A DNA stretch of 64,000 nucleotides from Streptomyces paludis (GCF_003344965.1 NZ_CP031194.1:1054001-1118000); one strand, 5' to 3'. Shown: positions 23,391 through 32,777, counted from the first letter of the stretch. Notes: a model not told the origin generated them from the sequence alone. Translations and numbers: made by a program.

Positions 23391-24500
23391 CTACTCGGGT
23401 CCCGGCCGGGTCGCGGGCAGGAGGACGGCGCGGTCGGGCGCGTCAGGCGTGTGGGCGATCGGGTCGTCGTCCTCGTGCCAGTGGATGACGAAGCGTTCGC
23501 CCGCGCGGTACGCGTCGAGGCCGGCGCGGCAGTACGCGACGATGTCGTCCGGGAGCGCGGACAGTGGGTGCCAGGACAGTCCGGAGCACTTGTGCGGCTC
23601 GCGGTTGACGGGCTCGCCGCCCGCGCCGTACGCCGCTTCGAAGAACCAGCCGATACGGGGACTGCCCGCCGGGCCGCGGTGCTGCATGACCAGGGCGACG
23701 CGCAGGTCGTCGGGGGTGAGTGAGAGGCCGATCTCCTCGGCCGCCTCCCGGATCATGGCCGTACGGACGTCCTCGCCTGATTCCACGTGCCCGGAGGGGC
23801 CGTTGAGCAGGCCGTCCGCGTATCCGGTGCCGGAGCGGCGGGCGAGCAGCACCTCGTCGCCCCGGCGCAGGATCAGATGGACGTCGACGACCTCGCGGTG
23901 GCGCCGGGGCGGGGCGAGCGCCGCGATCAGCGCGTACCGCTCGTCGTCGACCGGGCGGCCCCAGAGCGCCGGGTCCGCCGAGAGCCGTTCGTGGTGGACG
24001 CGCTCGGTGAACGGGGCGAGCGCGGCGGTGAGCCGGGCGGCGGGCAGTCCCGTACCGGACCAGACGCCTTCGACCAGGACGAGCCGGCCGCCGGGGCGCA
24101 GCAGCGTGGCCCAGTGGCGCAGCGCCGCCTCGGGGTCGGGCAGCGCCCAGAGCACATGCCGGGCCAGCACGACGTCGAACGCCCCCGCCGCCACGGGCGG
24201 GCGCGCCGCGTCGCCGACCAGCACCCGGGCCGTGGCACCGGCGGCGGCCGCCAGCTTCGCGCGCGCCAGCGCGGCCATCCGGGGCGACCGGTCGACGGCC
24301 GTCACCCGGTGCCCCGCCTCGGCGGCGAGCAGCGCGAGACTGCCCGTACCGCACCCGAGGTCCAGCACCGCCCCGGCCGTCTCCGGCAGCCACCCCGCCA
24401 GTCGCCCGGCCCAGGCCGCCCGGACCCCGGGGTCCCGCAGGCCGTGGTCCGGCTCCTCGTCGAAGGTGTCGGCGGCCTCGTCCCAGTCGATCGTGGTCAT
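23391..24500 (-). CDS. Fused SAM-dependent methyltransferase and Nudix hydrolase
   Basis: This is a 369-residue two-domain protein. Residues 1-200 are a class I methyltransferase with motif I (AVLDLGCGTGSLALLAAEAG), VTAVDRSPRM and LLRPGGRLVLVEG. Residues about 205-350 are a Nudix hydrolase with an exact Nudix box (G-x5-E-x7-REAAEEIGL, about residues 237-259). No stop or start separates the domains. The ATG at 24500 overlaps the stop of the PrmC-like gene (ATGA), so the two form an operon. Substrates are unknown. A plausible idea is that the Nudix part clears a nucleotide by-product or the two parts act on one metabolite. Confidence 0.88.
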   Translation of the reverse strand: MTTIDWDEAADTFDEEPDHGLRDPGVRAAWAGRLAGWLPETAGAVLDLGCGTGSLALLAAEAGHRVTAVDRSPRMAALARAKLAAAAGATARVLVGDAARPPVAAGAFDVVLARHVLWALPDPEAALRHWATLLRPGGRLVLVEGVWSGTGLPAARLTAALAPFTERVHHERLSADPALWGRPVDDERYALIAALAPPRRHREVVDVHLILRRGDEVLLARRSGTGYADGLLNGPSGHVESGEDVRTAMIREAAEEIGLSLTPDDLRVALVMQHRGPAGSPRIGWFFEAAYGAGGEPVNREPHKCSGLSWHPLSALPDDIVAYCRAGLDAYRAGERFVIHWHEDDDPIAHTPDAPDRAVLLPATRPGPE

Positions 24501-25339
24501 CCCCCGATGCTGCCATCCCCCACTGACAACGCGGGGCGGGTCGCGGTGACGACCGTGGCGTACAGCTCCTCGGAGCGGTACACCCGGGGGGTCAGTCCGT
24601 CGGCGGTGACGACGGCGACGGCCCGGGCGGTCTGGCGGGTGCTCGTCTCGAAGAGGAGGTGGCCGCCCGGTGCCAGCCAGTCGCGGGCCCCGGCGGTGAC
24701 GCGGCGCAGTACGTCGAGGCCGTCGGCGCCGCCGTCCAGGGCCACCCGGGCCTCGTGGACGCGGGCTTCCGGGGGCAGCAGGCCCATCTCCTCGGTGGGT
24801 ACGTACGGGACGTTGGCCAGCAGGAGGCCGACGCGCCCGCGCAGCGCGGCGGGCAGGGGCGCGTAGAGGTCGCCCTCGTGGACCGTGCCGCCACCGGCGG
24901 CGGCGACATTGCGCCGGGCGCACCGTACCGCCGCGGGGTCGATGTCCGCGGCGTGCAGTTCGATGCCCTCGCAGACGGTGGCCAGCGCCGCGCCCAGCGC
25001 GCCGGAGCCGCAGCAGAGGTCCACGACGACGGTGCCGGGGCGGGCGAGGAGCGCCGCCCGCTCGACAAGGAATTCGGTACGGCGGCGGGGCACGAAGACC
25101 CCCGGGTCCACGGCCATCCGCAGGCCGCGGAACTCCGCCCAGCCGAGGACGTGTTCCAGGGGCAGTCCCCCGGCGCGCCGCTCCACCAGGCCGTCGAGGG
25201 CGGCCGGTGTCGCCGCGGCGGCGAGCAGCAGCCGCGCCTCGTCCTCGGCGAAGACGCAGCCGGCGGCGCGGAGTCTGGCCACGACACCGGGAAACGGCGC
25301 GGCGGAGAGGGAGGAGGGAGGGGGAAGCGGAACTGCCAT
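24497..25339 (-). CDS. PrmC/HemK-related N5-glutamine methyltransferase paralogue
   Basis: This 280-residue protein has the HemK-type N-terminal helical domain (LEHVLGWAEFRGLRMAVDPGVFVPRRRTEFL). A SAM domain follows (VVVDLCCGSGALGAALA, LHAADIDPAAVRCARRN). The catalytic tetrapeptide is NVPY (LLANVPYVPTEEMGLLPPEA) rather than the NPPY of true PrmC. That variant fits the actinobacterial 'putative protein-(glutamine-N5) methyltransferase' subgroup whose target is unknown, rather than the release-factor enzyme. ATG at 25339. It overlaps the downstream fusion gene by four bases. Confidence 0.88.
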   Translation of the reverse strand: MAVPLPPPSSLSAAPFPGVVARLRAAGCVFAEDEARLLLAAAATPAALDGLVERRAGGLPLEHVLGWAEFRGLRMAVDPGVFVPRRRTEFLVERAALLARPGTVVVDLCCGSGALGAALATVCEGIELHAADIDPAAVRCARRNVAAAGGGTVHEGDLYAPLPAALRGRVGLLLANVPYVPTEEMGLLPPEARVHEARVALDGGADGLDVLRRVTAGARDWLAPGGHLLFETSTRQTARAVAVVTADGLTPRVYRSEELYATVVTATRPALSVGDGSIGG

Positions 25340-25720
25340 GCGAGTGAGCCTTTCGGGATGCCCAGGGCACTCCCGGCGGCCACTCGTGTCCCTTATTCCC
25401 CAGGGATCGCGCGGCCGTACGGAGGGAGCACCCGACCTGCTACAGCGGTGATGGGTCTCGCCTCCTTCGGCCGGTACGTATGCGGTGCGCCTGCGCGGCG
25501 CACGGCGGGGTGGTGCTGGACGGTACGTACGCGCACCTTACCTGAGCGGCCTCTTAGCCTCACCTTAAGCCGACCATAAGGATCGCCCTCACCCCCTCTC
25601 AACAGGCTTTTGAGGGGTTCGGAGCGGCTAGCTTGCTGATCGCCGGAGCGGCACGGGGGCGGGGAGGCCGCCGGTCGCTCCGGCGGATTCCCGCCGTCCG
25701 CTCCGAAGGAGAACCAGTTC
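25340..25720. other. 381-bp divergent region before the LPMO gene
   Basis: This region separates the leftward PrmC-like gene from the rightward LPMO gene. It holds direct CACCTTA copies near 25535 and 25561, a TTAGCCTCACCTTAA stretch at 25554-25568 loosely like an iron box, and an imperfect hairpin (CCCCTCTCAA / TTGAGGGG) near 25591-25617. No convincing small gene is present. Confidence 0.5.
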
Positions 25721-26824
25721 ATGACCGCTCGCCGTACGGCCACCGGGATCGTCGTCCTCGGGCTCGCCCCGCTCGCGCTGACCGGTCTGACCGCCGCCCC
25801 CGCCGCCGCCCACGGGTCGATGACGGACCCGGTCAGCCGGGTCGCCGCGTGCTTCGCCGAGGGGCCGGAGAACCCGCGGTCGGAGGCGTGCAAGGCCGCG
25901 ATCGCGGCGAGCGGTACGCAGGCGTTCTACGACTGGAACGAGGTCAACATCGCCGACGCCGCCGGGAACCACCGGCAGCTGATCCCGGACGGAAAGCTGT
26001 GCGGCGCGGGCCGGGACAAGTACAAGGGGCTCGATCTGGCGCGCGCCGACTGGCCGTCGTCCCCCATGGCGCCGGGCGACCGTACCTTCCGCTACAAGGC
26101 CACGGCGCCGCACCGGGGTTCGTTCGAGCTGTACCTCACCAAGGACGGGTACGACCCGACGCGCCCGCTGAAGTGGTCGGATCTGGAGGAGCGGCCGTTC
26201 CTGAAGGTCAGTGACCCGAAGCTGGAGGACGGCGCGTACGTGTTCAACGGTGTCGTCCCGAACAGGTCGGGCCGCCATCTCCTCTACTCGATCTGGCAGC
26301 GCTCGGACAGCCCCGAGGCGTTCTACACCTGCTCCGACGTGGTCTTCGGCCAGAACGGCGGCGGTACGGGCGGCGGTGGTACGGGCGGCGCCGGTACATC
26401 CCCCGCCGCGCCGCCGGCCGCCGCGCCGCCCGCCTCGGCGCCCAGCGACCGGACGATCGAGGAGGGCGCGGAGAAGTCCACCGTCGACCACGGCGGACAC
26501 GGCGGCGAGGGCGGGGAGGACGGTCACGGCGGAGACGGTACGGAGGCGCCGCGGCCCCCGGCGGAGACCGCCGCGCCCGCGCCCGCCCCCACGCCCACCC
26601 CCACCGCGCCCGCGCCCGCCACCACCGAGCCCAACGCCCCCGAGGCCAAGGCCGCCGGCGCCCCGGTCGAGCGGGCGTCCGACGGCCGGCGGGAGAACCT
26701 CGCCGAGACGGGGGCCGGCGACAGCACCTCGTACTACGCGATCGGCGGCACGGCGGCCCTCGCCGTCGGCGCGGCGGTGATGTTCGGCACGGCCCGGCGC
26801 AGGGTGGTCCGGCACCGCGCCTGA
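25721..26824 (+). CDS. Cell-wall-anchored AA10 lytic polysaccharide monooxygenase
   Basis: This is a 367-residue copper enzyme that cleaves chitin or cellulose oxidatively. A signal peptide ends at APAAA, leaving His31 (HGSMTDPVSR) as the mature N-terminus. With His131 (TAPHRGSFELYLT) it forms the copper histidine brace. The catalytic domain runs to about residue 205 (YSIWQRSDSPEAFYTCSDVVF). A long Gly/Ala/Pro linker follows, with a His/Gly/Glu patch (DHGGHGGEGGEDGHGGDG). The protein ends in a sortase-type signal: LAETG (327-331), a hydrophobic helix and a basic tail. LAxTG suits class E sortases. Surface anchoring suggests a role on the cell's own wall or tips as well as in nutrition; this is inference. 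Confidence 0.93.
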   Translation: MTARRTATGIVVLGLAPLALTGLTAAPAAAHGSMTDPVSRVAACFAEGPENPRSEACKAAIAASGTQAFYDWNEVNIADAAGNHRQLIPDGKLCGAGRDKYKGLDLARADWPSSPMAPGDRTFRYKATAPHRGSFELYLTKDGYDPTRPLKWSDLEERPFLKVSDPKLEDGAYVFNGVVPNRSGRHLLYSIWQRSDSPEAFYTCSDVVFGQNGGGTGGGGTGGAGTSPAAPPAAAPPASAPSDRTIEEGAEKSTVDHGGHGGEGGEDGHGGDGTEAPRPPAETAAPAPAPTPTPTAPAPATTEPNAPEAKAAGAPVERASDGRRENLAETGAGDSTSYYAIGGTAALAVGAAVMFGTARRRVVRHRA

Positions 26825-26863
26825 CCGCGCGTGCGCCTGACCACGAATGCTCCTGACCGGGCG

Positions 26864-27790
26864 TCAGCCGATCACCGACAGGCAGGTCGTCGGCGTGGCC
26901 CGGGCCGGATCGAGCGCGTTGGCGACCTCGTGGAAGGCGATCCGGTCGATCAGACCGATCGCCGCGTGCTCGGACAGATCGACCGCGCACAGGTCCTGGA
27001 GCAGCACATTGCGTACGTCGGGGCCGGTCAGGAACTGTGTGCGGTACGGCGTGACCACCTCGTCGTACCGTGTCGCGATCACCGTGTAGCGCACCCCGGG
27101 GACGGTGTCCCCGCCCGCGTTGAGCTTGGTCAGAAAGGCGGACCCGGCGATCTGGTCGGCCAGCGCCGGGGTCTTCGTGCTCAGCAGGGCCCCGGCGCCG
27201 GGGAAGTACGCCAGCAGCTTGGTCAGTCCGAGCAGGGTGGTGCCGCGGTTGCTGGGGGCGATGCCGACCAGGGCGTTCACCTTGGCCGCCCCGCCGAGGA
27301 ACTTCAGGTAGTAGCGGGGCATCATGCCGCCCTGGGAGTGGCCGACGATGTCCGCCTTCGCCGCGCCGGTGGCCGCGAGGACCTTGTCGACGTACGTGGC
27401 GAGCTGGGCGGCGGAGGCGTCGATGGGACCGAGCCCGTTGAAGAAGGGCACGCCCGGGAGCTGGCCGTAGTCGAGCGCGAAGACGCAGTAGCCACGGTTC
27501 ACCAAGTACGGCGCGAGACCGAGCCAGTTGTCGACGGAGTTCGCGAACGTGCCGTGGACGAGTACGACCGGGCGGGGATGGGCGGCCGAGGGCTTGCAGG
27601 AGAAGTCGTTCCACCCGCGACTCGACGCGGCGGAAACAGAAGCGGAAGCGGAAGCGGATGTGGAAGCGGAAACGGAGGGGGATTCAGCGGGGGATGCGGA
27701 AGTGGTCGCGGCCACGGCGGGGGTGACGGTGACCGTGGCGGCCAGCAGCAGCGCGGACAGGGTGCCGAGCGCGCGTCTCCAGGGCAGCAT
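26864..27790 (-). CDS. Secreted alpha/beta-hydrolase lipase
   Basis: This 308-residue protein has a signal peptide (MLPWRRALGTLSALLLAATV) and a Ser/Ala/Glu low-complexity linker (repeats of SAS). The alpha/beta hydrolase fold has the oxyanion HGTF (VVLVHGTFANSVDNW) and the nucleophile elbow GHSQGGMM. Asp and His are likely in the TRYDEVVTPY and LSEHAAIG segments. It resembles actinobacterial triacylglycerol lipases of the LipA/EstA type. I chose the ATG at 27790, with AAGGAG about nine bases upstream; the frame is open earlier but the sequence there is not signal-like. It converges on the LPMO gene with a 39-bp gap. Confidence 0.92.
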   Translation of the reverse strand: MLPWRRALGTLSALLLAATVTVTPAVAATTSASPAESPSVSASTSASASASVSAASSRGWNDFSCKPSAAHPRPVVLVHGTFANSVDNWLGLAPYLVNRGYCVFALDYGQLPGVPFFNGLGPIDASAAQLATYVDKVLAATGAAKADIVGHSQGGMMPRYYLKFLGGAAKVNALVGIAPSNRGTTLLGLTKLLAYFPGAGALLSTKTPALADQIAGSAFLTKLNAGGDTVPGVRYTVIATRYDEVVTPYRTQFLTGPDVRNVLLQDLCAVDLSEHAAIGLIDRIAFHEVANALDPARATPTTCLSVIG

Positions 27791-27956
27791 CAGGCGATCT
27801 CCTTGCGGCTCAAGGGTGAAAGCGATGACTGTCAGCCCTGTGGTCCGGACCACATTTTTGGCTGTACTCAGTCAAGTTACGCACGGGTAGGGCGGCGAAG
27901 GGAAGTTACGCGCCGGTAAAACCCGTACGGAAAAACACGGTTGACCCCGCCCCTCC

Positions 27957-28952
27957 TCACGCGGCCGACCGGCTCAGCGTCCCCGGCACGATCGCCCGCG
28001 GCCCGAACCTCGCCCGCGCGCGGTCCGCCACCTCCTCGATCCGCCGCGCCCGCTCGTCCACCGGGTCGAACGTCAGCTGCCGCGCGGCCCGGCCGGCCGG
28101 GGTCAGCCCCTCCGCGCGGACCGCGAAGGCCCGGACCCGCGCGCGTTGCAGCCCGAGCGATTCATGGATCCGGTACACGGCGGCGGCGAGCGCGGCCGAG
28201 TGCGCGGTCGGCTCGCGCAGCGCGCGCGTACGGCTGGTCGCGGACCGGTCCGCGTACCGCGCGGTGAGGGTCAGCGAGCGGCACACCTGGTCCGTACCGC
28301 GCATCAGGGTGCCCAGTTCCTCGGTGATCGAGAGCAGTGCGCGCCGGTGCAGATCATGGTCCAACTCATCGCGTGGAAAGCCCCGTTCGGCGGCGACCGA
28401 GCGGGCGGCGGCGTCCGGGACGACCTTCGTACGGTCGATCCCGCGCGCCTTCTCGTACAGCTCGCGGCCCGCCCGTACCCCCGCGATCCGCTGGAGCGTC
28501 GACAGCGGTACGGCCGCCGTCCGCCCGACGGTGTCGAGTCCGTACGAGCGCAGTGTGCGGGCCGTCGCGGCGCCGATCCCGGGCAGCGCGCCGACCGCGC
28601 GCGGCGCCAGGAACTCCCGTACCGCGCGCTCGTCGTCCGCCACCGCGCACGTCGTCCCGGGTACGGCCGCCCGCGCGGCCATCCTCGCCAGCATCGGGGT
28701 ACCGGCCACCCCGATCGCGCAGCCGGCGCCGAGGTGCGCGAGCGCCCGTACCCGCAGGACGGCGGCGATCCCGGTGGCGTCCTGCCCGAAGTACCGCCGC
28801 GCGCCGCGCACATCGAGGAGCGCGGCATCGGGCGGCAGCGCCTGGACGACGGGGCTGATGTCCTCGGCCAGCCCGAGGAGCGCCGGCAGCGCGGACGGGG
28901 ACGGCGGCGCTTCGGCGGCGCCGCTGCCCGCGAGCCGTATACAGAGGATCAT
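27957..28952 (-). CDS. imuB: Y-family DNA polymerase-like protein, ImuB type
   Basis: This 331-residue protein is a shortened Y-family polymerase relative, encoded as the second gene after dnaE2. It has the thumb helix-hairpin-helix (AVGALPGIGAATARTLRSYGLDTVGRTAA) and a little-finger domain (LTARYADRSATSRTRALREPT). The palm carries VDV-like LLDVRGARRYFG, but the acidic triad of active polymerases is not evident. ImuB is a catalytically dead mutasome scaffold that binds the beta clamp and DnaE2. The ATG at 28952 overlaps the dnaE2 stop (ATGA). It should be expressed with dnaE2 after DNA damage. Confidence 0.88.
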   Translation of the reverse strand: MILCIRLAGSGAAEAPPSPSALPALLGLAEDISPVVQALPPDAALLDVRGARRYFGQDATGIAAVLRVRALAHLGAGCAIGVAGTPMLARMAARAAVPGTTCAVADDERAVREFLAPRAVGALPGIGAATARTLRSYGLDTVGRTAAVPLSTLQRIAGVRAGRELYEKARGIDRTKVVPDAAARSVAAERGFPRDELDHDLHRRALLSITEELGTLMRGTDQVCRSLTLTARYADRSATSRTRALREPTAHSAALAAAVYRIHESLGLQRARVRAFAVRAEGLTPAGRAARQLTFDPVDERARRIEEVADRARARFGPRAIVPGTLSRSAA

Positions 28953-31900
28953 CCCGCGCTCCCCGGGCTGGAGTGCCACAGCTTCCGGCCGGTCGGGACG
29001 CCCTCGCCGGGCGGCTTGAGGTCCGCCCACGGGTTCAGCTCGAAGCCAGTGGACAGCCGGATACGCCGACCACCGTCGCCAGAACCGGAATCGGCACCGG
29101 CACCGGCACCGGCACCGGCACCGGCACCGGCATCGGCGCCGGGCTCTGAACCGGAACCTGAACCGGAACCGGAATCCGCCCCGGAAGCAGCACCCGGAGC
29201 GCCCGGAGCACCCAGCGCCGCCGCCACCGCCTCCAGACCGCCCGTCCTCCGCAGCTCCACCAGCTCCGCCAGATTCCAGGCCGCCGCGCCTACCACGCTC
29301 AGACTGCGCGGCCCCCGCCGCTGCACCACCCCGCGCACCAGCAACAGCCACGAGTGGAAGACCGTGTGCGCGCACGCCTCGTGGCTGTCGTCGAAGAAGG
29401 CGAGGTCGACCAGGCCCGTGCCGTCGTCCAGCGTGGTGAAGATGACCCGCTTGCCGGAGCGGATCGGCGGGGTCTGGGTCGCCACCTTGGCGCCGGCGAC
29501 CAGGACCGTACGGCCGTGCGCCGCCGCCCCCAGCCGTTTGGCCGAAATCGCACCCAGCTCCGCCAGGAAGTCATGGTGGTCCGCCATCAGATGCCGGGAC
29601 GCGTCCATGCCGAGGACGCCCAGCTCGGCACTGAGCCGTTCCGCGTCCCCCAGATCGGGCAGCCCGGCGGGGGCCGTCCGCCGCCCGCCCTCCAGCGGAA
29701 GCTGATCGCCGTACCCGCCGCCCGCGCCCCGCCCCGCACCGCCACGTCCCGTCGTGCCACGCCGGACCACCCGCTGAGCGCCGTGCAGCTCGGACAGATG
29801 CAGCAGCAGATCCCGCCGGTTCGCGCCGAACATGTCCAACGCGCCCACCTGCGCCAGCCGTTCGGCGACAGGACGGCCCGGGGCCGCCCGCTGCCAGAAG
29901 TCGCGCAGCGAGGAGTACGGCTGCCCGGCCTCGATCCGCGCCGCCTCGGCCCCGCTGATGCCGTGGACGTCGAGGAGCGCCAGCCGCACCCCCCACACAC
30001 CTCCACCCTCACCCTCACCTTCAGACACCAGTTCGATTCGATGAGTGGCGCGCGACCGGTTCACATCCAGCGGCAGCACCGGCACCCCCCGCCGCCGCGC
30101 GTCCGCCAGCAGCAGCCGCTTCGGGTACATCCCCGGATCGTGCGTCAGCAGCCCGGCGTAGAAGGCCGCCGGATAGTGCGCTTTCAGCCATGCCGATTGG
30201 TAGGTCGGCACGGCGAACGCCACGGCGTGCGCCTTGCAGAAGCCGTACGAGCCGAACGCCTCGATGATCTCCCACGTACGCGCGACGACCTCGGGCGCGT
30301 ACCCGCGCCGCTCGGTCCGCTGTGCGAACCAGGCCCGGATCCGCCCCTGCGACTCCGGATCGGACAGCCCGCGCCGTACACGATCGGCCTCCTCCCGGCC
30401 GCAGCCCGTCATGATGTCGACCATCCGGATGATCTGCTCGTGGAAGACAACCACCCCGTACGTCTCGCGCAGCGGCTCCACCAGGTCCGGGTGCGGACAG
30501 CGGACCGGCGCCCTGCCGTGCCGGGCCTCGATGAACGGCCGCACCATGTCCGCCGCCACCGGCCCCGGCCGGAAGAGCGAGATATCGACCACCAGATCGT
30601 GGAAGGTGGCGGGCTGGAGCCGGCCGACCAGATCGCGCTGGCCGGGCGACTCGATCTGGAAGCAGCCCAGTGTCTGCGCCGATCCGATCAGCCGGTAGGT
30701 CGCGGGGTCGCCCTCCGGGACCCGCGCCGGATCGTCGATGTCCACCCGCTCCCCGGTGGCGCGGGCGATCTCGGCGACCGCGTGCGCCATCGCCGACTGC
30801 ATCCGTACGCCCAGCACATCGAGTTTGAGCAGCCCCAGCTCCTCGACGTCCTCCTTGTCGAACTGGGACATCGGGAAGTGCTCGCCGCTGGTCGGCACCA
30901 CCGGGGTACGGCGCAGCAGCGAGGCGTCCGAGAGGAGCACCCCGCACGGGTGCATGGCGACCCCGCGCGGCAGCGCGTCCAGCGCCTCGACCAGCTCCCA
31001 GAGCCGGTCGTACCGCCGGCCGCCCCGGCCCGACTCGGCGGCCAGCGCGCGCAGTTCGGGCAGTTCGGCCAGGGCCGTACGGGCGTCGCGGGCGCGGATG
31101 TGCGGGAACGCCTTGGCGATCCGGTCGATCTCGGCCGGGTCCATGGAGAGGGCCGCGCCCACGTCCCGTACGGCGTGCCGCACCCGGTAGGTCTCGGGCA
31201 TGGCGACGGCCGCGACCCGCTCCGGGCCGAAGCGGTCGAGGATCGCGCGGTAGACCTCCAGTCTCCGCGCGGACTCGACGTCGATGTCGATGTCGGGCAG
31301 CCCGGGGCGCCGGGTGGAGAGGAACCGTTCCATCAGCAGCCCGTGCGCGACCGGGTCGGCGTGCGCGATCCCCAGCAGATGGTTGACCAGCGAGCCGGCG
31401 CCGGAGCCGCGCGCGGCGACGCGGATCCCCATGTCCCTTATATCGTCGACGACTTGGGCGACCGTGAGGAAGTACGGGGCGAAGTGCATCCGGTCGATCG
31501 TGCGCAGCTCGGCGTCCATCCGCGCCCAGTACTCCCGGTGGTCGCGGCGCCGGTCGTAACCGCGCAGCACCATGCCGGCGGCGGCGCGCGAGCGCAGTAC
31601 CCGGGCGGCGGTACGGCGGTCCGCGCCGACCAGCCGGGGCTCGGGAAAGTGGGCCGAGCCGAACCCGAGGTCGTCCTCCGGGTCGACCAGACAGCCGGCG
31701 GCGGTCTCCTCGGTCAGGGCGAGCAGCCGGTGCGCGGTGTCCCGGCGGAAACCGGCCGCCTCGGCGACCAGCTCGGCGGTACGGGCCATCGCGGCGGGGT
31801 CCTTCAGCCAGCGCTCGCCGCTGTCCAGGCCCCGGCGCGGATCGACCGGGACCAGCAGCCGGGCCGCGTCGAGGACATCGGCGACCGGGCCCTGTCCGGG

Positions 31901-32710
31901 GTCGGCGTAGCGCACGGCGTTGCTGAGCACCGCGCGTACGCCCTGGTCGGTGGCGAAACCGAGGGTACGGGCGGCATGCCGCAGCGAGCCGGGACCGTTA
32001 CGGGTACCGGGGCCGGAGCCGTTGCCGTTGCTGTTGCTGTTGCTGTTGCGGGTGCCATTGCCGGGGCCGCCACCCGCACCCGCGCCGTCACCCGTACGTC
32101 CGTGGTGCACGACCTCCAGCCGCAGGGCGTCGCCGTACCGCTCCCGCCAGGGCGCCAGCAGCCGGGCGGCCCGGTCGGGGCGGCCCGCCGCGAGGGCGCG
32201 GCCGGTCTCGGAGTCCGGGCCGAGGAGGACGGTCACCCCCGCGCCGTGGTTGTCGGACCAGGGCAGCAGTGGGCCGCCCTCGCCCGCCGCGTGCGCGGTG
32301 GAGACGAGCCGGCACAGCTCCGCCCAGCCCGTCGCACCGGCCCGGGCGAGAAAGAGCGCGCGGGGCGCGGACTCGTCGACAAAGGCGCCGCCGCGCACGG
32401 GGGTGCGCCGGTGCACGGTGGTACGGGACGGTCCCGCGCGGAGCGAATCGGCCCGCGCCGACTCCGCCCGTACCGCTCCTTCCGCCCCTTCCACCGCGAG
32501 ATCCACCCCGAAGATCGGGCGCACCCCGTGCCCCGCGCACGCCTTGGCGAAGCGGACGGCGCCCGCGAGGGTGTCACGGTCGGTCAGCGCGAGCGCGTCC
32601 ATCCCCCGCACGGCGGCGCGCTCCGCGAGCCGCTCCGGGTGGCTGGCCCCGTACCGCGCCGAGAATCCGGAGACGGTACGCAGATGCGTAAAGCCGGGCA
32701 AGCCGGGCAT
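28949..32710 (-). CDS. dnaE2: Error-prone DNA polymerase DnaE2
   Basis: This is a 1253-residue C-family polymerase for SOS mutagenesis. It has the N-terminal PHP domain (FTHLRTVSGFSARYG; HLRT where relatives often have HLHT), and the palm with LPDIDIDVESARR carrying catalytic Asp residues. It also has GSGAGSLVNHLLGI, the thumb/fingers (YRLIGSAQTLGCFQIES) and an OB domain. Two low-complexity insertions stand out: a Gly/Asn/Ser tract in the PHP part (about residues 205-240, coded by a GTTGCT-type repeat near 32015-32060) and a Gly/Ala/Ser tract near the C-terminus. ATG at 32710 follows AGGAGG. A near-consensus LexA box lies 68-83 bp upstream. No imuA-like gene is attached. Confidence 0.96.
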   Translation of the reverse strand: MPGLPGFTHLRTVSGFSARYGASHPERLAERAAVRGMDALALTDRDTLAGAVRFAKACAGHGVRPIFGVDLAVEGAEGAVRAESARADSLRAGPSRTTVHRRTPVRGGAFVDESAPRALFLARAGATGWAELCRLVSTAHAAGEGGPLLPWSDNHGAGVTVLLGPDSETGRALAAGRPDRAARLLAPWRERYGDALRLEVVHHGRTGDGAGAGGGPGNGTRNSNSNSNGNGSGPGTRNGPGSLRHAARTLGFATDQGVRAVLSNAVRYADPGQGPVADVLDAARLLVPVDPRRGLDSGERWLKDPAAMARTAELVAEAAGFRRDTAHRLLALTEETAAGCLVDPEDDLGFGSAHFPEPRLVGADRRTAARVLRSRAAAGMVLRGYDRRRDHREYWARMDAELRTIDRMHFAPYFLTVAQVVDDIRDMGIRVAARGSGAGSLVNHLLGIAHADPVAHGLLMERFLSTRRPGLPDIDIDVESARRLEVYRAILDRFGPERVAAVAMPETYRVRHAVRDVGAALSMDPAEIDRIAKAFPHIRARDARTALAELPELRALAAESGRGGRRYDRLWELVEALDALPRGVAMHPCGVLLSDASLLRRTPVVPTSGEHFPMSQFDKEDVEELGLLKLDVLGVRMQSAMAHAVAEIARATGERVDIDDPARVPEGDPATYRLIGSAQTLGCFQIESPGQRDLVGRLQPATFHDLVVDISLFRPGPVAADMVRPFIEARHGRAPVRCPHPDLVEPLRETYGVVVFHEQIIRMVDIMTGCGREEADRVRRGLSDPESQGRIRAWFAQRTERRGYAPEVVARTWEIIEAFGSYGFCKAHAVAFAVPTYQSAWLKAHYPAAFYAGLLTHDPGMYPKRLLLADARRRGVPVLPLDVNRSRATHRIELVSEGEGEGGGVWGVRLALLDVHGISGAEAARIEAGQPYSSLRDFWQRAAPGRPVAERLAQVGALDMFGANRRDLLLHLSELHGAQRVVRRGTTGRGGAGRGAGGGYGDQLPLEGGRRTAPAGLPDLGDAERLSAELGVLGMDASRHLMADHHDFLAELGAISAKRLGAAAHGRTVLVAGAKVATQTPPIRSGKRVIFTTLDDGTGLVDLAFFDDSHEACAHTVFHSWLLLVRGVVQRRGPRSLSVVGAAAWNLAELVELRRTGGLEAVAAALGAPGAPGAASGADSGSGSGSGSEPGADAGAGAGAGAGAGADSGSGDGGRRIRLSTGFELNPWADLKPPGEGVPTGRKLWHSSPGSAG

Positions 32711-32762
32711 CCGTACCTCCTGGATTCCTGGATCAGTCCGTTCTCACCCCCCTCGTCTCCAC

Positions 32763-32768
32763 ACCATA
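32763..32768 (-). promoter_or_regulatory. Predicted -10 of the dnaE2 promoter
   Basis: On the minus strand TATGGT lies about 55 bp before the dnaE2 start. The SOS box occupies the position where the -35 would fall, so LexA binding would block the promoter directly. Confidence 0.45.
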
Positions 32769-32777
32769 GACCACTTC

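Noticed and set aside
25554..25568. TTAGCCTCACCTTAA, similar to a DmdR/IdeR iron box
   Set aside because: It aligns to the iron-box half only with an inserted base, is not a full 19-bp palindrome, and the neighbouring genes are not iron-related.
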